Assembly (NCBI GenBank): GCA_002454165.1
Contig: DKIG01000041.1
Location: 1 to 64,000, forward strand
Direction: 5' to 3'
DNA: 64,000 bases
From: Gammaproteobacteria bacterium UBA6724
GTDB taxonomy: Bacteria > Pseudomonadota > Gammaproteobacteria > Pseudomonadales > Azotimanducaceae
In this document: in pieces, positions 37,978 through 46,417 of the stretch
Numbering within the stretch: position 1 is the first letter of the stretch
How the letters are laid out: each line of letters starts with the position of its first letter
The notes under the pieces: model-generated
Database searches by the model: none
Seen by the model: only the letters and a program-made list of their open reading frames with translations
Told to the model about the DNA's origin: nothing
Made by a program: the position numbers and the translations under genes

Positions 37978-40584
37978 ATGAGAATTGACAAGTTCACCAG
38001 CAAACTTCAGGAGGCTCTGTCCGATGCACAGTCCCTTGCCATCGGCAGAGACCATCATCAGATTGCGTCGGCGCACCTTTTGCTCGCGCTCTTGCAGCAG
38101 CAGGGCGGTAGTGTCCGCCCCATACTTACGCAGATGGGTGTAGATCTTGATGCGTTTGAGCAAGAACTTGATAGCCTCATTGCTCAGTTGCCCCAGTTGC
38201 AGGAAAACCTCGGCGATATTCAGATTTCCAATGACCTGAATCGGTTGCTAAATCTTGCCGACAAGTATGCCCAGAAAATGGGTGATGAGTTTATTACCAG
38301 CGAGGTCATCCTGCTTGCCGCCCATGAAGATAAAAGTGGCTTGGGAGCATTGTTTGACAAGTTTCAGATTCAAAAGGATGCGCTACAGCGAGTTGTCGCT
38401 CAGGTGCGCGGCGGTGAAAAAGTCACCGAACAAAATGTAGAGGACACTCGCCAAGCGCTGGAAAAATACACCATAGACCTGACATGCCGTGCAGAAGAAG
38501 GAAAACTTGATCCAGTCATTGGGCGTGATGAAGAAATTCGCAGGACCGTGCAGGTGTTGCAAAGAAGAACAAAAAACAACCCGGTACTGATTGGTGAACC
38601 CGGCGTAGGGAAGACTGCGATTGTTGAAGGACTAGCACAGAGAATCATCAATGGTGAAATACCCGAAGGATTACGGGACAAAAAAATACTATCACTTGAC
38701 ATGGGTGCACTGATAGCGGGGGCGAAGTTCCGCGGGGAATTTGAAGAACGGCTCAAAGCAGTACTTAAAGAACTGGCAAAGGAAGAAGGCAGAGTTATCC
38801 TGTTTGTTGATGAGTTGCATACCATGGTGGGCGCGGGCAAGGCCGAAGGAGCGATGGATGCAGGCAATATGCTGAAGCCAGCCCTCGCCCGAGGCGAACT
38901 CCACTGCGTCGGTGCGACCACCCTGGATGAATACAGGCAGTATGTTGAGGCTGACGCCGCGCTGGAACGCAGATTTCAGAAGATTCAGGTTGATGAGCCA
39001 GATGTTGAAGCGTCCATCGCCATATTGCGGGGTTTGAAAGAACGTTACGAGGTGCACCACGGCGTCGATATTACTGATCCCGCGATCATTGCTGCCGCGC
39101 GGCTGTCCTATCGTTACATCACTGACCGACAGTTACCGGACAAGGCAATTGACCTGATTGATGAAGCCGCCAGCCTGATCCGTATTGAAATGGATTCCAA
39201 ACCTGAGGAAATGGACCGCCTGGAACGGCGTCTCATCCAGTTGAAGATTGAAAAGGAAGCACTCAAAAATGAAGAAGACCAGGGCTCCAGGCAAAGACTG
39301 GAGAATCTGAATCAGGAAATTGACGAATTTGAGCGGGAATATGCAGATCTTGAATCAGTATGGAATGCGGAAAAGCTGTCGCTCCATAGTGTCCAGCAGG
39401 TTAAGGAAAAACTGGAACAGGCAAGGCTTGCGCTGGAGGCAGCCAGCCGGGTCGGCGACCTGACGAAAATGTCCGAACTGCAATATGGCTTAATACCGGA
39501 TATGGAAAGGCAACTGGAGATTGCACAGAACACAGACACATCAAAGATGTCTCTACTCAGGAATCGTGTGACGGAGGAGGAAATCGCCGAGGTTGTCTCA
39601 AAGTGGACCGGCATACCCGTCACCAAAATGTTGCAAGCCGAGCGCACCAGACTGCTGAGCCTGGAAGACGAGTTACATAAACAGGTGATTGGTCAAGATG
39701 AAGCCGTCAGTGCGGTGTCCAATGCCATTCGTCGCGCGCGGGCAGGCTTGTCGGACCCGACCCGACCCAACGGCTCCTTCCTCTTCCTCGGACCAACTGG
39801 CGTGGGTAAAACCGAGTTGTGCAAAACGCTGGCGAAATTCCTGTTTGATTCGGAAGATTCTCTCATCAGGATAGACATGTCGGAATTCATGGAAAAACAT
39901 TCCGTTGCGCGGTTGATTGGTGCGCCGCCCGGTTATGTCGGCTACGAGGAGGGCGGTTATCTGACCGAGCATGTCAGACGCAAGCCTTATTCGGTGCTAT
40001 TGCTGGACGAGATTGAAAAGGCGCATCCTGAGGTGTTCAACATTCTGTTGCAGGTGCTTGACGACGGCAGGCTGACTGATGGTCATGGCAGGACGGTTGA
40101 CTTCAAAAATACCGTGCTTGTGATGACATCGAATCTTGGCTCCGAGCTCATTCAGCAAATGACCAGTAGCAGTTATGCCGAGATGAAAGCTGCCGTCATG
40201 GCGGTTGTCACTAGCGCGTTTAGACCGGAATTTATCAATCGGATAGATGATACGGTGGTCTTCCATTCCCTGGACAAGGAACAACTTCGCCGCATCGCCC
40301 ATATTCAGTTGGTAGTGCTGCAGGAAAGAGTCAAGGAAGTCCAGGTTTGCCTGCGCTTTGATGAGACTGTCCTGGATCTGATGGTTCAGGTGGGATACGA
40401 CCCGGTTTACGGAGCGAGACCACTCAAGCGGGCGATCCAGAACTATATCGAAAATCCGCTGGCTGAAGCATTACTTGCCGGGCGGTTTGCCGCTGGTGAC
40501 AAGATAGTGGCAAGTCGGGAGAAGGATGCAGTCCTGTTTAGGGAAGAGCAGGTTAGGGAAGAGCAGGGTACAGACGCCAAATAA
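37978..40584 (+). CDS. clpB: Chaperone disaggregase ClpB
   Basis: A hexameric AAA+ disaggregase that works with DnaK to rescue aggregated proteins. The 868-residue product has a Clp N domain (about 1-145), NBD1 with Walker [11 protein letters not shown] and a long M-domain coiled coil. NBD2 has [12 protein letters not shown] and [12 protein letters not shown]. The start [14 protein letters not shown] matches ClpB N-termini; the adjacent ATG at 37975 is equally possible. The tail is unusual: a duplicated [10 protein letters not shown] (854-863) from a 15-bp duplication, plus GTDAK. A sigma-32-like promoter precedes it. Confidence 0.95.
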   Translation: MRIDKFTSKLQEALSDAQSLAIGRDHHQIASAHLLLALLQQQGGSVRPILTQMGVDLDAFEQELDSLIAQLPQLQENLGDIQISNDLNRLLNLADKYAQKMGDEFITSEVILLAAHEDKSGLGALFDKFQIQKDALQRVVAQVRGGEKVTEQNVEDTRQALEKYTIDLTCRAEEGKLDPVIGRDEEIRRTVQVLQRRTKNNPVLIGEPGVGKTAIVEGLAQRIINGEIPEGLRDKKILSLDMGALIAGAKFRGEFEERLKAVLKELAKEEGRVILFVDELHTMVGAGKAEGAMDAGNMLKPALARGELHCVGATTLDEYRQYVEADAALERRFQKIQVDEPDVEASIAILRGLKERYEVHHGVDITDPAIIAAARLSYRYITDRQLPDKAIDLIDEAASLIRIEMDSKPEEMDRLERRLIQLKIEKEALKNEEDQGSRQRLENLNQEIDEFEREYADLESVWNAEKLSLHSVQQVKEKLEQARLALEAASRVGDLTKMSELQYGLIPDMERQLEIAQNTDTSKMSLLRNRVTEEEIAEVVSKWTGIPVTKMLQAERTRLLSLEDELHKQVIGQDEAVSAVSNAIRRARAGLSDPTRPNGSFLFLGPTGVGKTELCKTLAKFLFDSEDSLIRIDMSEFMEKHSVARLIGAPPGYVGYEEGGYLTEHVRRKPYSVLLLDEIEKAHPEVFNILLQVLDDGRLTDGHGRTVDFKNTVLVMTSNLGSELIQQMTSSSYAEMKAAVMAVVTSAFRPEFINRIDDTVVFHSLDKEQLRRIAHIQLVVLQERVKEVQVCLRFDETVLDLMVQVGYDPVYGARPLKRAIQNYIENPLAEALLAGRFAAGDKIVASREKDAVLFREEQVREEQGTDAK
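40537..40566. repeat. 15-bp in-frame duplication at the clpB 3' end
   Basis: TTTAGGGAAGAGCAG (40537-40551) and GTTAGGGAAGAGCAG (40552-40566) differ only in the first base and duplicate five residues in the ClpB tail. Confidence 0.9.
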
Positions 40585-40631
40585 ACCCCTGGAGCCACTC
40601 TCACAAAACCACTCAAAACAGTTAAAAAAGA

Positions 40632-40647
40632 CTGTACAAAAAAACAG
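40632..40647. promoter_or_regulatory. LexA (SOS) box 1
   Basis: CTGTACAAAAAAACAG fits CTG-N10-CAG with an A-rich centre and is flanked by GA and TA as in TACTGT-N8-ACAGTA. It is 54 bases before the start of the 91-residue open frame at 40701. Confidence 0.8.
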
Positions 40648-40657
40648 TATAGTGTTA

Positions 40658-40673
40658 CTGTGCATTTATACAG
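40658..40673. promoter_or_regulatory. LexA (SOS) box 2
   Basis: CTGTGCATTTATACAG also fits CTG-N10-CAG, with flanking TTA and TCTA. Its centre is 26 bp from that of box 1, so two LexA dimers could bind side by side. A -10-like TATAGT (40648-40653) sits between the boxes. Confidence 0.8.
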
Positions 40674-40700
40674 TCTATTGGCAGTCCTAGAGGTGAACCC

Positions 40701-40976
40701 ATGACGGCGCAACACTATGAAGCAAGACGGCTTAAAGCGAAGGGGCAAAGGGCAAACCAGCCCGGAGCGAATAACCCCACCGGCAAGATTACCAGTGCCC
40801 GCTATCATTCTGCACTGGCAATGGAAGCCGCGAAAAAAATGCGCCGAAGCCGCCAAAAATACAAGACCGGGCACCTTGTCTGCTATCATCTGCAAAGGAT
40901 GTTGGAAAGTACTGAGGCCCTGCCATCCAAGCCCTCCCACGGACATCACGAAGCTCAATACCATCTTGGTTTTTAA
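40701..40976 (+). CDS. Small basic protein under two LexA boxes, function unknown
   Basis: I do not recognise this 91-residue protein. It is strongly basic in its first two thirds (RRLKAKGQR, then AAKKMRRSRQKYK) and His/Pro-rich at the end, with no membrane segment or signal peptide. The start is supported by an AGGTGA ribosome site five bases before the ATG. Two LexA boxes end 28 bases upstream, so it should be induced by DNA damage. It lies 73 bases before a restriction-modification cluster on the same strand, with no terminator between. A nucleic-acid-binding role is only an inference from charge. Confidence 0.6.
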   Translation: MTAQHYEARRLKAKGQRANQPGANNPTGKITSARYHSALAMEAAKKMRRSRQKYKTGHLVCYHLQRMLESTEALPSKPSHGHHEAQYHLGF

Positions 40977-41049
40977 TTGCTATTGATGCTTGTGTGTGTT
41001 TTAGACTGATCCAGCCAATATACGCCCATACGACGAGGAGTAATTAAAA

Positions 41050-41637
41050 ATGATCCTTCAGCCGCCCTCGCCTCGATTTGCAGGCTCTTATCGATCCGTT
41101 GTTATTGACCCTCCGTGGGACCAAGGCAAAACAGGCCTTCGGAGTGTTAGACCTAATCAGGGGAAACAATTAGATTATCCCACCATGACTCAGGATGAGA
41201 TTTTTCGTTGTGTCGCCATGGATAAGTGGGTCGCTGATGATGCTTTTATTTGGCTTTGGGCAACCAATAGTCGCTCCCGTTCCAGTGACAAGCCTATTTT
41301 GCAACAAGCGTTTGAACTAATGGAATTGTGGGGTTTTCGGTATTACACAATGCTAACCTGGAGCAAGGGAACCGGACCTTGCCCTTTCGGTCCCTATCAA
41401 ATCACAACGGAACATTGCCTATTTGGCTATAGAGGGAAATGCAAATTCTCCAAACAATCTCTGGGGAAAATGAAAACAATGTTTGAATCCAGTTCAAAAA
41501 AGCATAGTGAAAAACCGATAATTTTATATGAACATGTTCTGCGTTATTTTCCTGGCCATCATCTGGATGTTTTTTCGCGCCGTTCCCACGAGGGGTTTGA
41601 TGGTTGGGGGAATGAAGCAGAAGGGCAAGTCGCCTGA
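41050..41637 (+). CDS. MT-A70 family DNA N6-adenine methyltransferase
   Basis: A 195-residue SAM-dependent methyltransferase of the MT-A70 class, with the catalytic DPPW at residues 20-23 (VVIDPPWDQG) and conserved DDAFIWLWATN and LTWSKGTGPCPFG segments. KKHSEKPIILYEHVLRYFPG near the end is typical of the family. It should methylate adenine at N6 in DNA. GAGGAG lies nine bases before the ATG. Its stop overlaps the next methyltransferase by one base (TGATG). Base use is more A+T-rich than the flanking clpB and trp genes, suggesting recent acquisition. Confidence 0.85.
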   Translation: MILQPPSPRFAGSYRSVVIDPPWDQGKTGLRSVRPNQGKQLDYPTMTQDEIFRCVAMDKWVADDAFIWLWATNSRSRSSDKPILQQAFELMELWGFRYYTMLTWSKGTGPCPFGPYQITTEHCLFGYRGKCKFSKQSLGKMKTMFESSSKKHSEKPIILYEHVLRYFPGHHLDVFSRRSHEGFDGWGNEAEGQVA

Positions 41638-42446
41638 TGGCTGAGCGCGCCAACGCGCTAAGTGGCCGTGATTGGCTAAAGAACTCCTTCAGTATTTGGC
41701 GCAATTTCGATAGAGATGGCAATCGAAAATCTCATCCTGCATCTTTCCCCGTTTCTTTGGCTCAGCAAATATTGAGTTGCTACGCAAGGGGCGAGGAAAG
41801 TGTAGTTCTTGACCCTTTTGTTGGTTCGGGATCTACCTTGCTTGCTGCCACCTATGCTGGCATGCGCTCAGTAGGGTTGGATATTAATGCAAAATACAAA
41901 GACATATTTATTGATCGCCTTGATATGATTTCCTGCCCTCCAAACGGCGGCAACGATAAGAAGTGGCATTACGAAGTTTGTGATGCAAGAGAATGCTCTG
42001 CCTTCTTTAGTGTTGTGCAGACAGAATCCGTTGATGTGTGTATCACTTCGCCGCCCTATTGGGATATTTTGAATAGACATAGAACCAGCGATGAAAAGAA
42101 GCCCATTTCATACTCAAATTCAGATTCGGATATTGGCAACATAGATTCTTATGATGAATTCCTGGCCGCTTTGGGCGATGTGATGGAAAACGTAGGGAAA
42201 GCACTAAAAGATCGAGGATACTTGATTCTGAACGTAATGGATTTGCGTAAGGGAAGTGTATTTTATCCCTTACATCAGGATTCTGTTGCAGTTGTGCAAC
42301 AACGTAGTGATCTGGTTTTAGAAGACATTATCATTTGGGATAGACAAAAGGATTACAATCAGATGCGCCCCCTAGGCTACCCATACAAATTTATTATCAA
42401 CAAGGTGCATGAATATCTTCTTGTATTTCGGAAGTGTAAAAACTGA
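41637..42446 (+). CDS. DNA methyltransferase with TSPPYW motif (probable N4-cytosine)
   Basis: A 269-residue DNA methyltransferase with motif X-like HPASFPVS (33-40), motif I DPFVGSGST (59-67) and motif IV TSPPYW (137-142), in the order X-I-IV. Ser-Pro-Pro-Tyr is usual in N4-cytosine enzymes, while N6-adenine enzymes tend to have Asp/Asn-Pro-Pro-Tyr, so m4C is the likelier product. It overlaps both neighbours by one base (TGATG junctions). With the MT-A70 enzyme it would give two different methyl marks, as in restriction systems that recognise asymmetric sites. Confidence 0.82.
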   Translation: MAERANALSGRDWLKNSFSIWRNFDRDGNRKSHPASFPVSLAQQILSCYARGEESVVLDPFVGSGSTLLAATYAGMRSVGLDINAKYKDIFIDRLDMISCPPNGGNDKKWHYEVCDARECSAFFSVVQTESVDVCITSPPYWDILNRHRTSDEKKPISYSNSDSDIGNIDSYDEFLAALGDVMENVGKALKDRGYLILNVMDLRKGSVFYPLHQDSVAVVQQRSDLVLEDIIIWDRQKDYNQMRPLGYPYKFIINKVHEYLLVFRKCKN

Positions 42447-43381
42447 TGGATGAGAAAGAAGTTTGTGAGGTAATGGGATATTTATCTAATCCCCTTGTTG
42501 GCATGCGTTACGATGTTCAAGTTCCGCCCAAAAAACGGGCCGAGTTTGAGCGGGACTACAAGCAGTTAACCGGTATCCCAGCATGTTCCCCTGGCTCTGG
42601 CGGCTATTCGGTATTAAGGGTTGGCGTAGACAAGCGTGCTGTTCAATATCGCTTTTCTTATGTTCCTTCGGGTAGTGTGCCTCCCGTTTTACAGTCCATA
42701 TCTAAAAATATGTTTGGGTCTTCTAATCGGAAGCGCGTCAGTAATAAAAATTTGCTTGTGGCAATGTTCAAGGGCGGTTTTGTTTTGGGCGACTTGCCTT
42801 CCAGATCTAGAATTATTCCACGACTCCCCAAATCCTTCTTCATCCATTTTGAATTTGGTTATGCGTCCGCCTTTCCTCGTCAGGAATCATTGATGCTTAA
42901 CGAGTTTTCAGAGGGCTTTTCTACCGTTGATGATGCGACTCAAAGCGATTTCTCTCTCCATGACAAGGAAGCCGCTGGTCTAGTTCACTCAGTAAGAGCG
43001 GGGCGGTCCGCCGCCTTTCGGCACCATGTTTTACAGGCGTATGATAATCAGTGTTGTGTATGCACCGGGTCTTTGGTGGATTTGTATGGTGTTTATGAAA
43101 CCGAAGCCGCTCATATCGTCCCTAAGAGTCACGCCGGCTCTGATGATATTAGAAACGGTCTTGCATTATGCCGAAAACATCATTGGTCTTTTGACAGAGG
43201 AATGTTTGGAGTTGACGCTAATCATCGCGTGGTGGTTCCAAATGAAATCACATCCATAAAAGAAAATGGTTCTCTTAAAAAGCACAATAAGCAACTAATC
43301 ACTCTCCCGCCTGACCCTAATTCTCGGCCTCATCCATCAGCCTTGGAATGGCATATCAATAACATTTTTTTTAGGGGGTAA
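42446..43381 (+). CDS. HNH endonuclease, probable restriction enzyme
   Basis: A 311-residue protein with a C-terminal HNH (beta-beta-alpha metal) nuclease domain, about residues 200-260. QCCVCTG supplies zinc-type cysteines, AAHIVPKSHAGSDD has the catalytic His (H223), IRNGLALCRKHHWSFDRG has the Asn and final His. The N-terminal 190 residues are unfamiliar and presumably read the DNA site. It follows the two methyltransferase genes with a one-base overlap, so I infer it is the restriction partner. Cleavage specificity is unknown. The gene is A+T-rich like the rest of the island. Confidence 0.82.
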   Translation: MDEKEVCEVMGYLSNPLVGMRYDVQVPPKKRAEFERDYKQLTGIPACSPGSGGYSVLRVGVDKRAVQYRFSYVPSGSVPPVLQSISKNMFGSSNRKRVSNKNLLVAMFKGGFVLGDLPSRSRIIPRLPKSFFIHFEFGYASAFPRQESLMLNEFSEGFSTVDDATQSDFSLHDKEAAGLVHSVRAGRSAAFRHHVLQAYDNQCCVCTGSLVDLYGVYETEAAHIVPKSHAGSDDIRNGLALCRKHHWSFDRGMFGVDANHRVVVPNEITSIKENGSLKKHNKQLITLPPDPNSRPHPSALEWHINNIFFRG

Positions 43382-43629
43382 GTGCTGATTCTACACGGTT
43401 TTCGTGCGCGGGGCGGGACTATAGCGAGAGCTGCTTACCGATAGTCATAAGATAAATCATGTCATTAACACCACCAATGTGGAGCACCTGACTTTCGCTA
43501 CCGAGGATGGATGAGTGTTAGTATCACACAATAGTCAGGTCGCCATGATGCCTGCGCCTTGTCCTTCTGGTAAACTTGCCGACTTTCCTGAACCCTGTTG
43601 TCACGAATCTTTCTCCAAGTCGCCTAGCC
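43382..43629. other. Spacer between HNH gene and trpF
   Basis: No gene is visible in these 248 bases, and I find no leader peptide rich in Trp codons or attenuator hairpin for the trp genes. It is the right-hand border of the accessory island; no direct repeat matching the left border was found by eye. Confidence 0.4.
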
Positions 43630-44319
43630 ATGACCCGGACCCATGTAAAAATCTGTGGTATCACCAATCTTGCGGACGCAGATTCTGCCGCCAGGTTGGG
43701 GGCTGATGCGCTGGGGTTTGTGCTTTACCGACCAAGTTCACGATTTGTTGCCCCTGAGTCTCTGGCGGGATTGTTTGCGGATCTTCCCCCAGGTCCTAAA
43801 CGTGTCGCGGTGTTTGTTGATGAAGACCCTGGGACGGTGAAGGCTATTCTGGCCGACCTGCCCTTTGATCTGTTGCAGTTTCACGGCGACGAGTCGCCTG
43901 AGTATTGCGCTCTTTTTGATATGCCATACATCAAGGCGATTCGTGCCAGCACACCGGAGCAGATAGCGGCAGATAGCTGTCGTTACGAAGGTGCCCGCGC
44001 CCTTCTTGTGGATACTGATGCCAGGAGTCAATTTGGCGGTACCGGGGTCAGTTTTGACTGGCGAATCTGGGCGCGGATGCCGAGGCTTCGGTTACCCCTG
44101 GTGCTTGCTGGGGGGCTGACCGCCGGAAATGTCGGGGAAGCTATTTCATTGATCAACCCCTGGGCGATAGATGTGAGTAGCGGGGTGGAGCAGCATCACG
44201 GCAAAAAGGATCCGGCTAAGTTGGCAGCCTTCTTCACTGCGGTCAATGCTGCTGACGCCGCTTCAGGCAGTGGTAACGGCGAGAGTACAGAGGCAAAGAA
44301 GGGTGTGGTACATGAGTAG
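43630..44319 (+). CDS. trpF: Phosphoribosylanthranilate isomerase
   Basis: It isomerises phosphoribosylanthranilate in tryptophan synthesis. The 229-residue TIM barrel starts [13 protein letters not shown], the canonical TrpF start with the catalytic Cys in [24 protein letters not shown] carries the catalytic Asp and phosphate loop, and [10 protein letters not shown] the second phosphate site. An upstream in-frame ATG at 43576 would add unrelated residues. It is a stand-alone TrpF, followed by trpB with an eight-base overlap. Confidence 0.93.
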   Translation: MTRTHVKICGITNLADADSAARLGADALGFVLYRPSSRFVAPESLAGLFADLPPGPKRVAVFVDEDPGTVKAILADLPFDLLQFHGDESPEYCALFDMPYIKAIRASTPEQIAADSCRYEGARALLVDTDARSQFGGTGVSFDWRIWARMPRLRLPLVLAGGLTAGNVGEAISLINPWAIDVSSGVEQHHGKKDPAKLAAFFTAVNAADAASGSGNGESTEAKKGVVHE

Positions 44320-45562
44320 GAGCGAAGCTAAGTCAAGCCGGGATGCCATAGGACAGAACGAAAGTCTCTATGCGCTACCCGATGACCGGGGTCATTTTGG
44401 TCAGTTCGGGGGGAAGTTTGTCGCCGAAACTCTGATGACTGCGCTGGCAGAACTTGAATCAGAATATCGGCGGCTCAAGGAGGACAAGTCCTTCACGGCG
44501 GAACTGGCGCGTGATCTTGCGGACTATGTGGGCCGAGCCTCACCCCTCTACTTTGCAGAGAGGCTCAGCCGGGAAACTGGCGGTGCGGCTATCTATCTGA
44601 AACGGGAAGACCTGAACCACACCGGTGCCCACAAGATTAATAACTGTATTGGCCAGGCACTCCTGGCGAAATACATGGGCAAGCCGCGGATCATAGCAGA
44701 AACGGGTGCCGGGCAGCATGGCGTGGCGGCCGCTACGGTAGCCGCCAGATTTGGACTTGAATGTCGGGTCTATATGGGTAGCGAGGACATTAGGCGTCAG
44801 AGTCTGAATGTCTATCGTATGAAGTTACTGGGAGCAGAAGTCGTGCCGGTGACCTCCGGTTCCAAAACATTAAAAGACGCATTGAACGAGGCGATGCGCG
44901 ACTGGGTAACCCATGTGGACAGAACCCACTACATCATTGGTAGCGTGGCTGGTCCGCATCCCTATCCGATGCTGGTCCGCGATTTCCAATCTGTGATCGG
45001 AGAGGAGACCCGGCAGCAGTTTCAGGATATGCACGGCGGGCTACCAGATGCGCTGGTAGCATGTGTGGGGGGCGGCTCCAATGCTATGGGTATGTTTTAT
45101 CCCTTCTTGGGAGAGCGGAGCGTCCGCCTGATCGGGGTGGAGGCAGCGGGTAGGGGCTTGGATTCTGGCGAGCATGCGGCACCACTTGGACGGGGCAGGG
45201 TAGGGGTACTGCACGGCAACAGAACCTATGTCATGGGAGATGAAGATGGGCAGATCATCCCAACCCATTCTATATCCGCCGGGCTGGATTATCCCGGTGT
45301 CGGACCAGAACATGCTTACCTTAAAGATCTGGGTCGTGCCGAGTATGTTGCCGTTGATGACGCTCAGGCCCTGGCAGCATTTAGAAGGCTGAATCTGCTG
45401 GAGGGCATTTTACCGGCGCTGGAATCCGCCCATGCACTCGCCTATGGCATGCAGTTGGCGGCTGAGATGGAGCGGACGCAAACGCTGGTTATCAACCTCT
45501 CAGGGCGAGGCGATAAAGATATTGCAATTATCGCCGAGATTGATGGTATTAGCATTGATTAG
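44312..45562 (+). CDS. trpB: Tryptophan synthase beta chain
   Basis: The PLP subunit that condenses indole with serine. The 416-residue protein begins with a short non-conserved segment, then [27 protein letters not shown] contains the PLP lysine, TGAGQHGVA the active-site Glu region, and [11 protein letters not shown] the phosphate loop. The ATG at 44312 overlaps the trpF end by eight bases. It forms the alpha2beta2 complex with TrpA, encoded 46 bases downstream. Confidence 0.95.
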   Translation: MSRSEAKSSRDAIGQNESLYALPDDRGHFGQFGGKFVAETLMTALAELESEYRRLKEDKSFTAELARDLADYVGRASPLYFAERLSRETGGAAIYLKREDLNHTGAHKINNCIGQALLAKYMGKPRIIAETGAGQHGVAAATVAARFGLECRVYMGSEDIRRQSLNVYRMKLLGAEVVPVTSGSKTLKDALNEAMRDWVTHVDRTHYIIGSVAGPHPYPMLVRDFQSVIGEETRQQFQDMHGGLPDALVACVGGGSNAMGMFYPFLGERSVRLIGVEAAGRGLDSGEHAAPLGRGRVGVLHGNRTYVMGDEDGQIIPTHSISAGLDYPGVGPEHAYLKDLGRAEYVAVDDAQALAAFRRLNLLEGILPALESAHALAYGMQLAAEMERTQTLVINLSGRGDKDIAIIAEIDGISID

Positions 45563-45607
45563 ACCAACATTGACCAGAGCAACCTGCACACTTGGCGGGC
45601 AGGGCAA

Positions 45608-46417
45608 GTGAAGACGCATAGCTTGTCGCAGACCTTCAGCACACTTGCCAGGCAGGACAAAAAAGCACTGCTAGTCTATATCGTCGCTGGAGACCCAACA
45701 CCGTCTCTTACTGTACCCCTCATGCACAGGTTGGTTGCCGCCGGGGCGGATGCGATTGAACTGGGCTTACCCTTTTCCGACCCGGAAGCAGAGGGTCCGG
45801 TGATTCAACTCGCCCACGAACGCGCGTTGGCGCATAAGACCAGTCTTCGGGATTGTCTGCAAATGACAGCAAGTTTCAGACAAGATGACCCAGTGACACC
45901 GGTCATCTTGATGGGATACCTTAATCCTATTGAAACCCTGGGCTATGTAGCCTTCGGCGAGCAAGGGGCGGAGGCGGGGGTCAGCGGCACAATCATCGTC
46001 AATCTGCCGCCAGAGGAAGCCGGTGATCTGGGGCAGATTCTGGAAGCACATGGCATTGACAATATCTGTCTTCTGGCACCCACGACCGGGGATGAACGGG
46101 CGAAATACATATGTCGGGCGAGTCGCGGTTTTGTCTATTATGTGTCCCTGACGGGCACCACAGGTGCTGCCACCTTGGATATTGATGCAGTGGCAGCACA
46201 ACTGGCAAGATTCCGCACCCTGAGCGACCTGCCGATGCTGGTCGGATTCGGCATCAAGGACGCTACAAGTGCCCGGGCGGTGAGCCAGGTGGCAGACGGG
46301 GTTATTGTGGGTTCGGCGATTGTCAGCTTGATGGCGGAGCATGCTGCCGACCCAGCATTACTCATAGACAGAGTGGTAGATTTTGTCAGCAGACTCAGAA
46401 ACGCTATTGACCGATAG
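45608..46417 (+). CDS. trpA: Tryptophan synthase alpha chain
   Basis: It cleaves indole-3-glycerol phosphate to indole for the beta subunit. The 269-residue TIM barrel has the catalytic Glu in AIELGLPFSDP. The second catalytic carboxylate, Asp60 in ADGP of E. coli, appears here as Glu (EAEGPVIQ), a conservative change. VYYVSLTGTTGA is the loop-6 region and GFGIKDATSA the phosphate site. It starts with GTG. Its 3' end overlaps folC by 35 bases. The accD gene usual at this place in proteobacteria is missing. Confidence 0.93.
   Translation: MKTHSLSQTFSTLARQDKKALLVYIVAGDPTPSLTVPLMHRLVAAGADAIELGLPFSDPEAEGPVIQLAHERALAHKTSLRDCLQMTASFRQDDPVTPVILMGYLNPIETLGYVAFGEQGAEAGVSGTIIVNLPPEEAGDLGQILEAHGIDNICLLAPTTGDERAKYICRASRGFVYYVSLTGTTGAATLDIDAVAAQLARFRTLSDLPMLVGFGIKDATSARAVSQVADGVIVGSAIVSLMAEHAADPALLIDRVVDFVSRLRNAIDR

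Noticed and set aside
40618..40635. ACAGT and ACTGT inverted pair next to LexA box 1 as a third operator
   Set aside because: The half-sites face the wrong way (ACAG before CTGT) for LexA binding.
40443..40964. 173-codon minus-strand frame across the clpB end and the LexA boxes
   Set aside because: It runs through clpB coding sequence and two operator sites; the plus-strand frame at 40701 has the better start signals.
40717..40986. Overlapping 89-codon plus-strand frame after the LexA boxes
   Set aside because: No ribosome site in position; the 40701 frame has AGGTGA at proper spacing.
43382..43629. Possible trp attenuator before trpF
   Set aside because: No leader peptide with tandem Trp codons and no terminator-like hairpin with a T-run was found.
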